Below are positions 27,778 to 36,847 of a stretch of 42,721 bases of DNA, piece after piece. Source of the DNA: Rhodospirillaceae bacterium (lineage in GTDB: Bacteria > Pseudomonadota > Alphaproteobacteria > UBA828); assembly GCA_018666805.1 (NCBI GenBank), contig JABIXB010000265.1, positions 1 through 42,721 on the forward strand, given 5' to 3'. Every line of letters begins with the position of its first letter. The first letter of the stretch is position 1. The notes below the pieces were generated by a model that saw only the letters and a program-made list of their open reading frames with translations, ran no database searches and was not told where the DNA came from. A program made the position numbers and the translations under genes.

Positions 27778-28590
27778 CTAAATTCCGACGACGAACAAGC
27801 CAAGTCTGTTCGCTTCCGCAACAACCTCGGGGCGATCCAGAATAAGTGACTGGCCCGCCTCAACCGCAATACCGTTCAGCCCTGCCTCGGCGGCGTGCCG
27901 AACGGTATCGGCGCCAATCGTCGGCAAATCGGCGCGGCGTTCCTGCTGCGGTTTTTTAAGCTTTACCAGAACGCCGCCCTCGCCTTCCCGTTTCAGGGCG
28001 GCGCAGCGCTTGAGCAGCGCATCCGTCCCTTCCACCGCCTCAACGCCGAGCACAACGCCCTGCTGTACGACAACCGCCTGGCCGACATCCAATGCGCCCA
28101 AGGATTGGGCTACGCGCGCCGCCATTTCGATATCTGTGCGGTCGCCTTCGCTCGGGATTCGCTCGCTCATATTCCCGCCCGGTGCGGCAACGTCGCTTAA
28201 CAAATCATCCGCCCCGACAACGCGAAAATTCTCGCTTTCCAACTCCTCAACCAGAAGCGAAAGGATCGCATCGTCGCCCTGCCCGGCGGCTTTTCGTATT
28301 TTTCCCAGGAGTTTGATAGCGCGCATGTCGGGTTTGAGTTTGGAGAAAGATGGCCGGCGCACCGGTCCGGCGAGAACGACCTCCTCGCAATGCTCCGCCT
28401 TCAAACGCTTGATGGTCGTACCAATCTTACCAAGCGGAACCCACATATGAGCCACGCCTTCACAGGTCTTCGGGTCGGTCTCATTCTCAAAGGCGATTAC
28501 GAACACGTCGCGCCCCGACGTAAGGCATGACTGCACGATACGGGCCGGGAGCGGCCCGCCGCCAGCCAAAACCCCGAGTTTAGTTGGCAC
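27778..28590 (-). CDS. lpxI: UDP-2,3-diacylglucosamine pyrophosphatase LpxI
   Basis: LpxI hydrolyses UDP-2,3-diacylglucosamine to lipid X and UMP. It replaces LpxH in many alphaproteobacteria. The product is 270 residues from a GTG start at 28590 (MPTKLGVLAGGGPLPARIV). The open frame runs further up into lpxA, but this GTG has AAGGGGG a few bases upstream and matches the family N-terminus. It overlaps the end of lpxA by 11 bases. Conserved stretches include VVLAGPVRRPSF, GADDLLSDV and DLPTIGADTVRHAAEAGL. Its position between lpxA and lpxB supports the assignment. Confidence 0.93.
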   Translation of the reverse strand: MPTKLGVLAGGGPLPARIVQSCLTSGRDVFVIAFENETDPKTCEGVAHMWVPLGKIGTTIKRLKAEHCEEVVLAGPVRRPSFSKLKPDMRAIKLLGKIRKAAGQGDDAILSLLVEELESENFRVVGADDLLSDVAAPGGNMSERIPSEGDRTDIEMAARVAQSLGALDVGQAVVVQQGVVLGVEAVEGTDALLKRCAALKREGEGGVLVKLKKPQQERRADLPTIGADTVRHAAEAGLNGIAVEAGQSLILDRPEVVAEANRLGLFVVGI

Positions 28591-29380
28591 CGTCCCCCTT
28601 CGGCTGGCAAATCGGACGGGTGCTTTCCTTTTGGATAAAATCGACAATATCCATGACCGGTTCAATCGCGTTGAACAAATCAGACACGTCCGCCAAACGC
28701 TCCGTCATTGTGCCTTCCTGGGCAAACAGCAGACGGAAGGCGCGGCGCATGTCGTGGATGACATCCCGGCCAAAACCCCGCCGCTTCAGCCCGACCAAAT
28801 TCAATCCCGCCAGTCGCGCGCGGTCTCCCATTACCGACCCATAGGGAATCACATCGTGCTCAACGCCGCTCATACCGCCGACGATGGCGTGGCGGCCAAT
28901 GCGCACATATTGGTGGATGGCTGAAAGACCACCCAAAATGGCCCAGTCACCAACGGAAACATGGCCGCCAAGAGCGGCATTGTTGGCCAAAATAACATGG
29001 TCGCCGAGTTGACAATCATGCGCCACATGGGACGCCACCATAAAGAGGCAACTTTTGCCGACACGGGTGATCATGCCACCACCCTCGGTGCCCGGATTCA
29101 TGGTCACATGTTCGCGAATGACGTTGTTCGCGCCGATCTCCAAGACCGACGGTTCGCCGGCATATTTCAAATCCTGCGGCGGCAGCCCGATGGAGGAAAA
29201 CGGATAGATCACCGAACCTTCGCCCACATTCGTATGACCATCGACGACCACATGCGAAATGAGGCGCACGCCGGCGGACAGGTTTACATTTTCGCCAACA
29301 ACACAATAGGGGCCGACAATCACATCTTCGGCAAGCTCAGCCCCAGGGGAAACAATCGCAGTGGCGTGAATGTCCGTCAT
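28580..29380 (-). CDS. lpxA: UDP-N-acetylglucosamine O-acyltransferase
   Basis: LpxA transfers a 3-hydroxyacyl chain from acyl carrier protein to UDP-GlcNAc, the first step of lipid A synthesis. The product is 266 residues. The N-terminal two thirds are left-handed beta-helix hexapeptide repeats of the [IV]-G-x type. The catalytic His is His121 in SHVAHDCQLGDHVILAN. The C-terminal third is helical. Its ATG overlaps the fabZ stop (ATGA) and its end overlaps the lpxI start by 11 bases. Confidence 0.97.
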   Translation of the reverse strand: MTDIHATAIVSPGAELAEDVIVGPYCVVGENVNLSAGVRLISHVVVDGHTNVGEGSVIYPFSSIGLPPQDLKYAGEPSVLEIGANNVIREHVTMNPGTEGGGMITRVGKSCLFMVASHVAHDCQLGDHVILANNAALGGHVSVGDWAILGGLSAIHQYVRIGRHAIVGGMSGVEHDVIPYGSVMGDRARLAGLNLVGLKRRGFGRDVIHDMRRAFRLLFAQEGTMTERLADVSDLFNAIEPVMDIVDFIQKESTRPICQPKGDGAN

Positions 29381-29847
29381 GTGTCTTCCAAAATCATCGC
29401 GGCATAAGTCGCCTCGGCCGCTACTTCGCCGTCAACTTTTGCGACCGCCTCAAACTTCCAGACATTACGCCGCTTGTGTTTTTTTATCACATGCACAAAT
29501 AGCTGATCGCCGGGAAATACCGGCCGGCGAAAGCGGCAATCATTCACGGACATGAAGTAAACAAGCTTGCCGGCCATGGCAGGCCCCAGCGTTTTAACAA
29601 CGAGCACGGCCGCCGTCTGCGCCATCGATTCAATGATCAAAACGCCGGGCATGACAGGCCGGCGCGGAAAATGCCCCTGAAAATATGATTCATTGATCGA
29701 CACATTTTTTAGACCGATAGCACTTTCATCCGGTACGACCTCGACAACCCGGTCAATCATTAAAAAGGGATATCTGTGCGGTATCGCCTCTATGATCTGC
29801 TCAATATCGAGGCTTTCAACCACATCATTCTCTTGTGATTCGCTCAT
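29377..29847 (-). CDS. fabZ: 3-hydroxyacyl-ACP dehydratase FabZ
   Basis: FabZ dehydrates 3-hydroxyacyl-ACP during fatty acid elongation. It competes with LpxA and LpxD for 3-hydroxyacyl-ACP, so sharing an operon with them balances lipid A against phospholipid. The product is 156 residues with a single hot-dog domain. Catalytic residues are His59 in YFQGHFPRRPVMPG and Glu73 in LIIESMAQ. It begins 4 bases after lpxD and overlaps lpxA by 4 bases. Confidence 0.97.
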   Translation of the reverse strand: MSESQENDVVESLDIEQIIEAIPHRYPFLMIDRVVEVVPDESAIGLKNVSINESYFQGHFPRRPVMPGVLIIESMAQTAAVLVVKTLGPAMAGKLVYFMSVNDCRFRRPVFPGDQLFVHVIKKHKRRNVWKFEAVAKVDGEVAAEATYAAMILEDT

Positions 29848-29851
29848 AAAT

Positions 29852-30871
29852 TCATTTGTCCTTATTTACCAACCTGGACAGCATAATGGATTGGCGGTGC
29901 CAGTCCGTGATTGGTACGGCCGGTGTGCCGCCCATCGTGGCGCCCGGAGGAATATCTTTCGTCACACCGCTTTGCCCCGCGATCTTTGCGCCCGCACCGA
30001 CCGTGACGTGACCAATCACGCCGACCTGCCCGGCAATAAATACAAAGTCACCAAGTTTCGCGCTTCCGGAAACGCCTGCCATCGCCGCAATCACACACCC
30101 TCTACCCAGTTCCACGTTATGCGCAATCTGAACCAGATTGTCGAGCCAGCACCCTTGGCCAATAACGGTATCATGGCCACTGCCCCGATCAACCGTCGAA
30201 TTAGCGCCAATTTCCACATCATCGCCGATGATGGCGCGCCCCAATTGAGGTACCTTGGTATGTCCTGCCGGATCCGGAAAAAAACCGAACCCTTCCTGAC
30301 CAATACGCACACCGGGAAATATATGCGTGCGGCTGCCGACCAGACAATGGCTGAGTGAAGAACAGGTGCCAACGGTTGTATTGTCACCGATTTCGACCGC
30401 CGGACCGATCACGACATTGGCTTCGATCAGGCACTTTTCTCCGATAACGGCGTTGGCGCCAATTACCGCGCCGTGTTCAATGCGGCTCGATTTACCAACC
30501 ACCGCGCCTTGCTCAATAAATGCCGTTTCTGCGATCCCCGGTTCCGGCGGCAAAACGGGGTAGAATGCCCGCGCCGCCAACGCATATGATTTGTAGGGCT
30601 GCTTCGAAAGCAGCAGCGCTATCCCCTCGGGCGCACGATTAGCCAGTTCTGGAGCGACAATACAAGCCGCAGCCTTTGTGTTTTCAAAGCTTGAAATATA
30701 TTTTCGATTATCGAGAAAACTCAGCTGATCGGCACCGGCATTTTCCAATGGTGCGACATCGGACAACAGCATACCTGGATCGCCGCTCGCGCCAATCTCA
30801 GCCTCCGCAACGTCAGCCAGTTCGGCTAGCGTAAAAGGTCCCACACGTGTATGAAAACGCGGATCCGCCAT
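29852..30871 (-). CDS. lpxD: UDP-3-O-(3-hydroxyacyl)glucosamine N-acyltransferase
   Basis: LpxD adds the N-linked 3-hydroxyacyl chain in the third step of lipid A synthesis. The product is 339 residues. An N-terminal uridine-binding domain (1-105, with [21 protein letters not shown]) is followed by hexapeptide beta-helix repeats (about 112-320). The catalytic His is His251 in [15 protein letters not shown] short C-terminal helix ends the protein. It lies 9 bases after the skp/ompH gene and 4 bases before fabZ. Confidence 0.97.
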   Translation of the reverse strand: MADPRFHTRVGPFTLAELADVAEAEIGASGDPGMLLSDVAPLENAGADQLSFLDNRKYISSFENTKAAACIVAPELANRAPEGIALLLSKQPYKSYALAARAFYPVLPPEPGIAETAFIEQGAVVGKSSRIEHGAVIGANAVIGEKCLIEANVVIGPAVEIGDNTTVGTCSSLSHCLVGSRTHIFPGVRIGQEGFGFFPDPAGHTKVPQLGRAIIGDDVEIGANSTVDRGSGHDTVIGQGCWLDNLVQIAHNVELGRGCVIAAMAGVSGSAKLGDFVFIAGQVGVIGHVTVGAGAKIAGQSGVTKDIPPGATMGGTPAVPITDWHRQSIMLSRLVNKDK

Positions 30872-30880
30872 GATCGCTTG

Positions 30881-31450
30881 TCAGTTCAGCCCGAATTCCA
30901 GCGTTAGGTCGGGTAATCGCTCGTCCAGGCGTTTAAGAACCTCGCGCGAAATTCTTAGTTCTTTGTCGACATAAAGTGTCTGCGCCTGAGGAAGAACCAA
31001 TGTAATTCCTTTTTCTTCCGCAATCTTACCTATGATTTTCGAAATTTCGACCTGTAGAAGCCGCACCCCGCCGGCATAAGCTTGATCCAGTTCGCGGCGG
31101 CGGTCCGCGACGATACGTTGAACGGTCGCGACATCGCCCTCAAAGTCACGTCTGCGCTTAGCGTAGGCTTCAGGTGAAAGCACCGAGCGTTGCTTGGCAA
31201 GTTCTTGTTCAAGCTCGCGCAAACGCCCCTTTTCTGCGGAAATTTCGCCCTGATACCGCGTCCGCCGCGCCTCAATTTGTCCCTGAATTGATTTTGCCGC
31301 CAAAGCCTCGCGCATGATGGCCTGTATTTCCACGATGCCAATGACGGCCGGCTTAATGTCTTGCGCATTCGCCAGGGACACAAAGCTTTGAGGCAAAAGC
31401 GCTGTAAACAAGAGCAGGGACAGGACAGCGAAATATCGGACAATTCTCAA
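30881..31450 (-). CDS. skp: OmpH/Skp-family periplasmic chaperone
   Basis: Skp holds unfolded outer-membrane proteins in the periplasm for delivery to BamA. The product is 189 residues. A signal peptide (about 1-28, MRIVRYFAVLSLLLFTALLP, cut after ANA) precedes a small beta core and a long charged coiled coil (about 50-130, with RTRYQGEISAEKGRLRELEQ). The start is TTG at 31450 and overlaps the bamA stop (TTGA). GGAG lies 9 bases upstream, and no ATG fits the signal peptide. It lies between bamA and lpxD, the usual order. Confidence 0.9.
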   Translation of the reverse strand: MRIVRYFAVLSLLLFTALLPQSFVSLANAQDIKPAVIGIVEIQAIMREALAAKSIQGQIEARRTRYQGEISAEKGRLRELEQELAKQRSVLSPEAYAKRRRDFEGDVATVQRIVADRRRELDQAYAGGVRLLQVEISKIIGKIAEEKGITLVLPQAQTLYVDKELRISREVLKRLDERLPDLTLEFGLN

Positions 31451-33735
31451 AATCTTGCTCCAAAACTAAATCTGAAATTTTCAGTTTCGTCGAAACTCTC
31501 TTTCTTCACGGCGCGCGCATAATCGATGCGAATTGGGCCGAAGGGAGACGCGTAGGAAACGCCAACGCCAATTGATGCCCGGGGTTTCCCCGAATCCAAC
31601 ACATCGGAGCCAGTATCATCTATATCAGAAAGCGCACCAACATCTGCGAATAGAGCGCCATCCACATCCAGATCTTTGGTCAAATTGAGCGGCACCGTCA
31701 CCTCTGCTGTGGCGGCGTAAAACATGTTTCCGCCAAGTGAATCGCCGGTATTGCGATCTCGCGGACCAACACCGCCAGGCACAAAGCCGCGCAAATTGGA
31801 GCCGCCCAAAAAGAATCTATCATTGATGCGCACGTCTTCACCCAGGCCGACAATATAGCCTTCTTTCAAACTGGCATTGGCAATCAAATTCGACCAGAAC
31901 GGCCAATGATAGGTATAGGTCAACGTATGCTTTAAATAATGTACGTCGCCGCCAAGGCCCGCCCCTTCCTGGCCAAATTGAATCATAAAGCCTTCTGTCG
32001 GCTTGATGCGGCTGTCGCGTTTATCGAGGGTGAGGGTATGGCCGAGCGAAGAGGTTGTCGACGTACCTTCCTGGTCTTTGACTATTCTTGAAGCGTCATC
32101 ATCGACATTGCTGATTTTGTCCTGGCGCAAGGTATACACCACCCCGTGGCGAAGGTCTTCCGCGACGGTGTAGTTGGCGCGCAAACTTGAACCCAAGGTA
32201 TCCTGATCAAACGAACTCTCATCTTGGAAGTCGACATTCTTGCGGAACACGTCGAAACCGGCAGCGATATCGCGATCGAGGAAATATGGTTCGGTAAAAT
32301 TGAGATCAATCTCCTGGCGACGCGTTGAGAAAGTTAGCCCGAGGCGCAAATCTTGCCCTCGCCCCAAGAGATTACGCTCGCGGATACTGACATCGCCGAG
32401 GAAACCGTCGAGTGTAGAGATGCCCGCGCCAAAACTCAGTTCACCGGTCGATTTTTCCGCCACAGCGACAGTTAGAATGGATTGGTCCGGTTGCTCGCCT
32501 TGCTCTGAATCGATCCTTACCTCTTCGAACAGACCTAAATTTCGGATATTCTGACGCGACCGTCTAATTTTAGCAGCGTTGAAAGCATCCCCTTCCACGA
32601 GGCGGAATTCCCGCCTAATAACTTTATCCAGAGTGCGCACATTACCAATAATATCGATACGCTGAACATAAACGCGCGGCCCCTCGTCAATCTCATAGGT
32701 CACATCAATCAAACGCTGCTCGCGATCGCGCTTTATCCGGGGGCGAATATCCACGAACGCGTAACCTAAATTACCGACTGAATCGGTCAGTGCTTGAATT
32801 GAATCTTCTACTTCATCGGCATCATACCAATCGTCCGATGTAGTGGTCAGAGCCGGCAGCAGAGACGCCGCATTTAAATCGCGCAACTTACTGTTGATAC
32901 TAAGATTGCCAAACCGATAACGCTCGCCCTCTTCAATCGTAAAGGTGACATAAAAATCTTTTCTGTCGCGCGTTAATTCCGCAACCGCGGAGATCACGCG
33001 AAAATCCGCATATCCCCGGCTTAAGTAGAATTTTCTCAGCAGCTCACGGTCAAACGTCAAACGATCCGGATCATAGGTATCGTCGCTGGTCAGGATTCGC
33101 CACCAAGCAGACTCTCGCGTTTGAATTTCGTCACGCAAATAGCCATCGTCGAAGCGCTTATTGCCGACAAAGCTAATACGCCGCACGCCGGTCAACGGCC
33201 CTTCGTCAATTTCGAACACCAAATCAACTCTGTTTTGCGCCAGTTGAATGACTTTAGGTTCGATTTGGGCAGCGAATCGTCCGCTTCTGCGATAGACCTC
33301 GATCAATCGCTGAACATCACTCTGCACGCGGGTCCGGGTATAGACAACGCGCGCGCGAAGCTGTGTCTCAGCCTCGAGCGCTTCATCATCAATGCGCTGG
33401 TTGCCCTCGAAGGCGACGCGGTTGATGATCGGATTTTCGACCACCCGCACGATCAACGCTTGGCCTTCTCTACGAATTGTCACATCGGCGAAAAGACCTG
33501 TGGCGAACAGGCCTTTTAGGGAGTCGTTGATTTCCCTGGCATCGAACACGTCCCCCACTGCAGTCGACAGATAGGAGCGAACGGTATCCGCCTCGATGCG
33601 TTCATTGCCCTCCACCAACACTTCATTGATAACGGATTGGGCTCTGGCATTGGGTACGGAAAATCCGACCAATACAGCCAGAGCCAGAATCATAAGCCCT
33701 GCTGCGCAGCGAGAGAAATATCCAAATCTAGACAT
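31447..33735 (-). CDS. bamA: Outer membrane protein assembly factor BamA
   Basis: BamA is the central barrel of the outer-membrane protein insertion complex. The product is 762 residues. A signal peptide (1-32, cut after ARA) is followed by five POTRA domains (about 33-420, e.g. INEVLVEGNERIEADTVRSY and VQRIDIIGNVRTLDKVIRRE). The C-terminal 16-strand barrel has the conserved lid-lock motif in FFLGGSNLRGFVPGGVGPRD and a terminal aromatic (FSFGARF). It begins 32 bases after rseP and is joined to skp by a TTGA overlap. Confidence 0.97.
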   Translation of the reverse strand: MSRFGYFSRCAAGLMILALAVLVGFSVPNARAQSVINEVLVEGNERIEADTVRSYLSTAVGDVFDAREINDSLKGLFATGLFADVTIRREGQALIVRVVENPIINRVAFEGNQRIDDEALEAETQLRARVVYTRTRVQSDVQRLIEVYRRSGRFAAQIEPKVIQLAQNRVDLVFEIDEGPLTGVRRISFVGNKRFDDGYLRDEIQTRESAWWRILTSDDTYDPDRLTFDRELLRKFYLSRGYADFRVISAVAELTRDRKDFYVTFTIEEGERYRFGNLSINSKLRDLNAASLLPALTTTSDDWYDADEVEDSIQALTDSVGNLGYAFVDIRPRIKRDREQRLIDVTYEIDEGPRVYVQRIDIIGNVRTLDKVIRREFRLVEGDAFNAAKIRRSRQNIRNLGLFEEVRIDSEQGEQPDQSILTVAVAEKSTGELSFGAGISTLDGFLGDVSIRERNLLGRGQDLRLGLTFSTRRQEIDLNFTEPYFLDRDIAAGFDVFRKNVDFQDESSFDQDTLGSSLRANYTVAEDLRHGVVYTLRQDKISNVDDDASRIVKDQEGTSTTSSLGHTLTLDKRDSRIKPTEGFMIQFGQEGAGLGGDVHYLKHTLTYTYHWPFWSNLIANASLKEGYIVGLGEDVRINDRFFLGGSNLRGFVPGGVGPRDRNTGDSLGGNMFYAATAEVTVPLNLTKDLDVDGALFADVGALSDIDDTGSDVLDSGKPRASIGVGVSYASPFGPIRIDYARAVKKESFDETENFRFSFGARF

Positions 33736-33767
33736 GTCGGCCTAACGTACTTTCTCATTGCAAGTCG

Positions 33768-34877
33768 TCACGAGGCCAACCCAAGAATATCCTTGCCTGT
33801 CACCCAGACCATCAACGCGATTATTAGGACCAAGCCTACAGTTTGGCCAATATTTTGAATTTGCGGCTTGAGCGGCCGTCCCATCAGGGCTTCGAAGAAG
33901 TTAAACAACAGGTGGCCGCCATCCAGAACCGGGATCGGCACGAGATTAATCAGCCCGAGACTAATCGAAATGACGGCCAGAAAAAACGCCAATCCTGCTA
34001 TTCCGCCAGCCGCCACTTGGCTTGACATGACGGCAATACGAATGGGACCACCTAAGTCACTAGTCGAGCGCGACCCGGCAATCATTTGCCCGACTGCCTT
34101 GCCGGAGGCAGTGATGACATAAACGGTCTGTTTCACGGCCTGCCATATGGCGGTACCGGGATCATGCTTTGTGAATGCGACCCCTGGTACGCTTATGCCG
34201 AGTTGCGGCCGTTCCGTTTGGTTGCCAAAGGTGTCTTGTGCGGCGACCATGCGCGGCGCCGCTTGCAGCGCCACTTCACTACCATCGCGTAGCACAACGA
34301 TATCAAGCGTATCGCCCAAATTCATTTGGACTGTCGCCTGAATATCTTCAAAACGGGTTATTTCCTGCCCGTTGATTCTGATAAATTCATCCCCGGCGAC
34401 CAGGCCGGCTTCATCGGCGGCGCTATCTTCAAGAACGGCGCCAACGATGGCCGGTGTGAACTGCTGGCCAACGGTGGCAAATAGGACTGCGAAAATTGCG
34501 ATCGCCAGAATGAAGTTTGCCACCGGCCCGGCGACCGCGACGGCAGAGCGCTGACCGACACTTTTATTGTGGAAGCATTTTGCCGATTCTTCCGGCGACA
34601 TTTCCTCCACCGTCTCGGCTGGCGTGGTGCTCGCGGCATTGGCGTCGCCGACGAATTTCACATATCCGCCAAGCGGCAGAAGGCTGAATTTCCAGCGCGT
34701 GCCATGACGATCATTGATGCCGAACAATTCCGGGCCAAAGCCGATCGAAAAAACCTCGACACTTACCCGGTTCGCGCGCGCGACCAGATAGTGACCAAGC
34801 TCGTGGAAAAACACCACCGGCGTAATCACGGCTAAAAACGGCCAAATATAGTTCAGCTTTTCGACAATAATATCCAT
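33768..34877 (-). CDS. rseP: Site-2 intramembrane zinc protease RseP
   Basis: RseP cuts membrane-bound anti-sigma factors and remnant signal peptides within the membrane. The product is 369 residues. The zinc motif is HELGH at 25-29 (VVFFHELGHYLVARAN). One PDZ domain lies near 120-215 (AGLVAGDEFIRINGQEITRF). The C-terminal LDG motif is in NLVPIPVLDGGHLLFNFFEA. It is shorter than the 450-residue E. coli protein because it has one PDZ domain instead of two. The 218-base gap upstream separates it from the patatin gene. It may contain a promoter, but no clear one was picked out. Confidence 0.95.
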   Translation of the reverse strand: MDIIVEKLNYIWPFLAVITPVVFFHELGHYLVARANRVSVEVFSIGFGPELFGINDRHGTRWKFSLLPLGGYVKFVGDANAASTTPAETVEEMSPEESAKCFHNKSVGQRSAVAVAGPVANFILAIAIFAVLFATVGQQFTPAIVGAVLEDSAADEAGLVAGDEFIRINGQEITRFEDIQATVQMNLGDTLDIVVLRDGSEVALQAAPRMVAAQDTFGNQTERPQLGISVPGVAFTKHDPGTAIWQAVKQTVYVITASGKAVGQMIAGSRSTSDLGGPIRIAVMSSQVAAGGIAGLAFFLAVISISLGLINLVPIPVLDGGHLLFNFFEALMGRPLKPQIQNIGQTVGLVLIIALMVWVTGKDILGLAS

Positions 34878-35052
34878 TTTGACCTATCGATATGAACGTG
34901 ACAGCGATATGCAAGCCACTCTGGCAACTCCAGCCAAGCTATACATGACATTTTATCACCGGCACGCAAGGGCCACTCGATATCACCGATTTTAAGCCAC
35001 TTTCTCGGCAACGAATCCGTTTCCCCGGGCAGGCATGAGTCTAGGTTCCAAA

Positions 35053-35082
35053 CCGGTGCATTTCAAGGCTGGCCTGCACCGG
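35053..35082 (-). terminator. Candidate stem-loop terminator after the patatin gene
   Basis: An 8-base perfect stem (CCGGTGCA/TGCACCGG) encloses a 14-base loop and lies 13 bases past the patatin stop on the minus strand. It is followed on that strand by only three T residues, so it may be a weak terminator or an RNA-stabilising hairpin. The rest of the 218-base patatin-rseP gap shows nothing else definite. Confidence 0.35.
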
Positions 35083-35095
35083 CTAAGAGATTGAT

Positions 35096-35986
35096 TTAAG
35101 GAACAGATACGCCAAGGGCGCGAAATACATCCTGGCGCGCCATTTGGGCACAGTCCCACAATTCACGGCGCCCCCGCGTGGTTCGCCTGGCGAGACGCGA
35201 TTCGTCACTCGGAGAAACCAGGGTAATCCGTATTTTACCCGCCAATTCGCTGGAATCTTGCAGCAAATCCATCGTTTTGTTGAACAATTTATCTTCATTC
35301 AGCAGCTTCTGGCGCAATGCCTCAGGGTGGAACGCAAGTACGAGCCTGCCCAGGGCACGAAGAAATCCCTTCTTGCCGTTACGCCGGAAGTTCAGATTGC
35401 GCGTCGTCACAACAGTGATATCCGTGCATCCCGCCGCAATTGCCCTCAACAACGGAATTGCGTCGCTTACCCCGCCATCAACGTATTTTCCGCCGTCAAT
35501 TTCCACCACACGATTATAAAATAGCGGCAGGGCTGAGGTCGCACGAAACAACTCATACATGAGATTGCCACTCGCATCCCAACCGCCTATGTCCTTGCTC
35601 GTCACTTCAACGGGCTCAGCCGTGAGCCTATCCGTCACGACAACATGTAATATTGTGGGCGATTTGATTACCGCTTTCACATCGAGCGGAAACTCGGCGT
35701 GGCGCAGTACCTTGTCGACGAGATGATCAATATCAACGATCTTGTTAAGCCGCCAATAGCGAATGAAAGGCGAGGATTTGTTGAGGTGGTCGGCATAACC
35801 GGCAGCGACCAGGTCTGTTTGCCCGGACATCAAATATGCGGCGTTAATTGCGCCGGCGGAGGATGCAAATATGTGTGAGAAACTGCCGGCCATCCCGGCA
35901 TCCGCGAGTGCGCTCATGGCGCCGGCGGAATATATACCGCGCATGCCGCCGCCTTGCACGACGAGGCCCCGGACTTCAGCCGCCAT
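35096..35986 (-). CDS. Patatin-like phospholipase family protein
   Basis: The protein is 296 residues with a single patatin domain. The oxyanion loop GGGMRG is at 12-17. The nucleophile elbow reads ASSAG (41-45) with Ser43, where most members have GxSxG. The dyad Asp is Asp170 in KYVDGGVSDAIP. No signal peptide or membrane segment is seen, so it is probably cytoplasmic or membrane-peripheral. YjjU/RssA-like patatins are lipid acyl hydrolases, and the substrate is unknown. It starts 3 bases after the cdsA stop and is followed by a stem-loop. In most alphaproteobacteria this position, between cdsA and rseP, is held by dxr. Confidence 0.9.
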   Translation of the reverse strand: MAAEVRGLVVQGGGMRGIYSAGAMSALADAGMAGSFSHIFASSAGAINAAYLMSGQTDLVAAGYADHLNKSSPFIRYWRLNKIVDIDHLVDKVLRHAEFPLDVKAVIKSPTILHVVVTDRLTAEPVEVTSKDIGGWDASGNLMYELFRATSALPLFYNRVVEIDGGKYVDGGVSDAIPLLRAIAAGCTDITVVTTRNLNFRRNGKKGFLRALGRLVLAFHPEALRQKLLNEDKLFNKTMDLLQDSSELAGKIRITLVSPSDESRLARRTTRGRRELWDCAQMARQDVFRALGVSVP

Positions 35987-35989
35987 ATT

Positions 35990-36847
35990 TCAGTTTCCGG
36001 TCCAAGTTAGCAGCGTCGCGGAACCACCAGCTAAAAGAACTGCAAAGGCGAGTATCGGCGCAACCAGTATCAAGCTGTCGAGCCGATCCAAGGCGCCGCC
36101 ATGGCCGGGCAGCCAGGTGCCACTGTCCTTCACGCCAAAATATCTTTTCACGCCGGATTCGGCCAAATCGCCGACTTGGGAGCATAGCGAGAGAAGCGCA
36201 CTTGCAAGCGCAATAAGCAGCAATTCCACGCTGCCCCCAAGCAGACCCACGGCTTGCAGCAATAATGTTAAAACAACGCCCATAAGAGCGCCCGTCGCCA
36301 ATCCGCCAATCGCCCCCGCCCATGTTTTCTTCGGACTGATACGGGGCGCAAGACTGGCGCCACCGATCAATTTTCCAAATATATAGGCGCCGGAATCAGT
36401 TGCCCACACGACGACAAACAACCAATAAACCGTTGCGAGCCCGAGCGCCTCTTCTGCTCGCAGCCATATGATCGAAACCATCGATAAAATAAAAATAAAT
36501 ACACCGGCTGCCGTCCAGAGCGGGCTGTTGCGCTCAAACCTGGCAACTGCCCCGACGGTAACGGCACCGCCTGCGCCCACCACCAACGCGATCTCGGCGT
36601 CCCAAACCGCAAATACAGCACCGCTCAACGCCACAGTCGCGATCGCCAGCAGCAAAGTTCCGGGCGAACGGCGTGGACAACACATCCTGATCCACTCAAA
36701 TGTGACAATGGCCGTTAGCCCCGTGACCACCGCCAAAAAGGTGATTCCACCAGCATAGACGGCAGCCACTGCCGAGATCGCCAAAATTATCGCTGTGAGT
36801 AAGCGCGGGCCCAGCGAAGCCGAGGCCTGTCTAATCGCCGCTGCCAC
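35990..36847 (-). CDS. cdsA: Phosphatidate cytidylyltransferase
   Basis: CdsA makes CDP-diacylglycerol from phosphatidate and CTP, the branch point of phospholipid synthesis. From the GTG at 36847 the protein has 285 residues. The frame is open 99 codons further upstream, but that part lies within uppS in another frame. The start overlaps the end of uppS by 17 bases. About eight membrane helices are visible. The CTP-transferase signature is SGVKRYFGVKDSGTWLPGHG followed by GALDRLDS. The catalytic Asp region is VWATDSGAYIFGKLIGG. Confidence 0.93.
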   Translation of the reverse strand: MAAAIRQASASLGPRLLTAIILAISAVAAVYAGGITFLAVVTGLTAIVTFEWIRMCCPRRSPGTLLLAIATVALSGAVFAVWDAEIALVVGAGGAVTVGAVARFERNSPLWTAAGVFIFILSMVSIIWLRAEEALGLATVYWLFVVVWATDSGAYIFGKLIGGASLAPRISPKKTWAGAIGGLATGALMGVVLTLLLQAVGLLGGSVELLLIALASALLSLCSQVGDLAESGVKRYFGVKDSGTWLPGHGGALDRLDSLILVAPILAFAVLLAGGSATLLTWTGN

